Assembly: GCA_017621035.1 (NCBI GenBank)
Contig: JAGATY010000009.1
Span: 1-60,132 of the forward strand
Reading direction: 5' to 3'
DNA length: 60,132 nucleotides
Source: Bacteroides sp.
Lineage (GTDB): Bacteria; Bacteroidota; Bacteroidia; Bacteroidales; Bacteroidaceae
Shown here: positions 60,033 to 60,132 of the stretch, piece by piece
How the letters are laid out: every line of letters begins with the position of its first letter
Position numbering within the stretch: the first letter of the stretch is position 1
Notes under the pieces: model-generated
Databases searched by the model: none
What the model was told of the DNA's origin: nothing
What the model saw: the letters and a program-made list of their open reading frames with translations, nothing else
Translations under genes and position numbers: made by a program

Positions 60033-60132
60033 GGTCAAAATAGAGTTTATTGTTATTTATTAAAGTATCACAAGCTCAATTCTATGGAGATAAAGGGCAA
60101 TAGATAATTATGAATTATGAATTATGAATTAA

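Overview
The window is a chromosomal segment of a Bacteroidales bacterium, most likely Bacteroides or a close relative. Evidence: promoters repeatedly carry the Bacteroides -7 element TAnnTTTG, often with TTTG about 20 bases upstream; start codons lack strong Shine-Dalgarno sequences; and the gene families are typical of the group (BACON lipoprotein, DUF3098, DUF4271, S46 dipeptidyl-peptidase, RprXY-like two-component pair, GH3/GH5 secreted enzymes). I identified families by reading motifs; no database search was run.

Layout. 1-1.4 kb: AT-rich 3' end of a polymorphic-toxin gene with two small unknown genes, probably immunity proteins. 1.7-6.9 kb: a tight housekeeping run (methyltransferase, ftsX, DUF3098, uppP, truB, queA, folK). 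7.0-10.5 kb: metK behind a SAM-II-like riboswitch, then a LOG-family gene, a DUF4271 gene and a hemD-like gene. 10.7-15.1 kb: rnpA, yidD, tatD-like, a BACON lipoprotein, tyrS, tRNA-Gln. 15.3-20 kb: a large secreted repeat protein, an HD-domain protein and a lipoprotein. 20-31.9 kb: polA, a polyprenyl synthase, deoC, mazG-like, dtd, uvrC, apt, mnmG, ybeY and an AlkD-like gene, with a perfect parS site between apt and mnmG. 32-39.9 kb: a type I restriction-modification operon (hsdM, hsdS, a fic gene, hsdR) behind a long structured leader. 40-42.6 kb: ruvB and a flippase. 42.6-43.6 kb: a DUF559 nuclease gene embedded in palindromic repeats. 43.6-50.7 kb: GC-rich block with an S46 peptidase, a response regulator and sensor kinase, and a divergent outer-membrane protein. 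50.8-54.2 kb: dps, a candidate small RNA, a second fic gene with a palindromic operator, a 43-bp minisatellite, and a DUF3791-DUF3990-DUF3791 trio. 54.2-60.1 kb: a DEAD-box helicase and secreted GH3 and GH5 enzymes.

Three themes stand out. First, defence or conflict genes are numerous: the toxin tail, type I R-M, two Fic proteins, an ADP-ribosyltransferase-like trio and a DUF559 nuclease. Second, intergenic DNA is rich in ordered repeats: three arrays of palindromes with exactly 22-bp period, two tandem arrays of 42-43 bp, and several long inverted repeats. Third, two leaders look like RNA switches: the SAM-II aptamer before metK, and the hsdM leader, in which one segment can pair either within a long rod or with the hsdM translation-start region.
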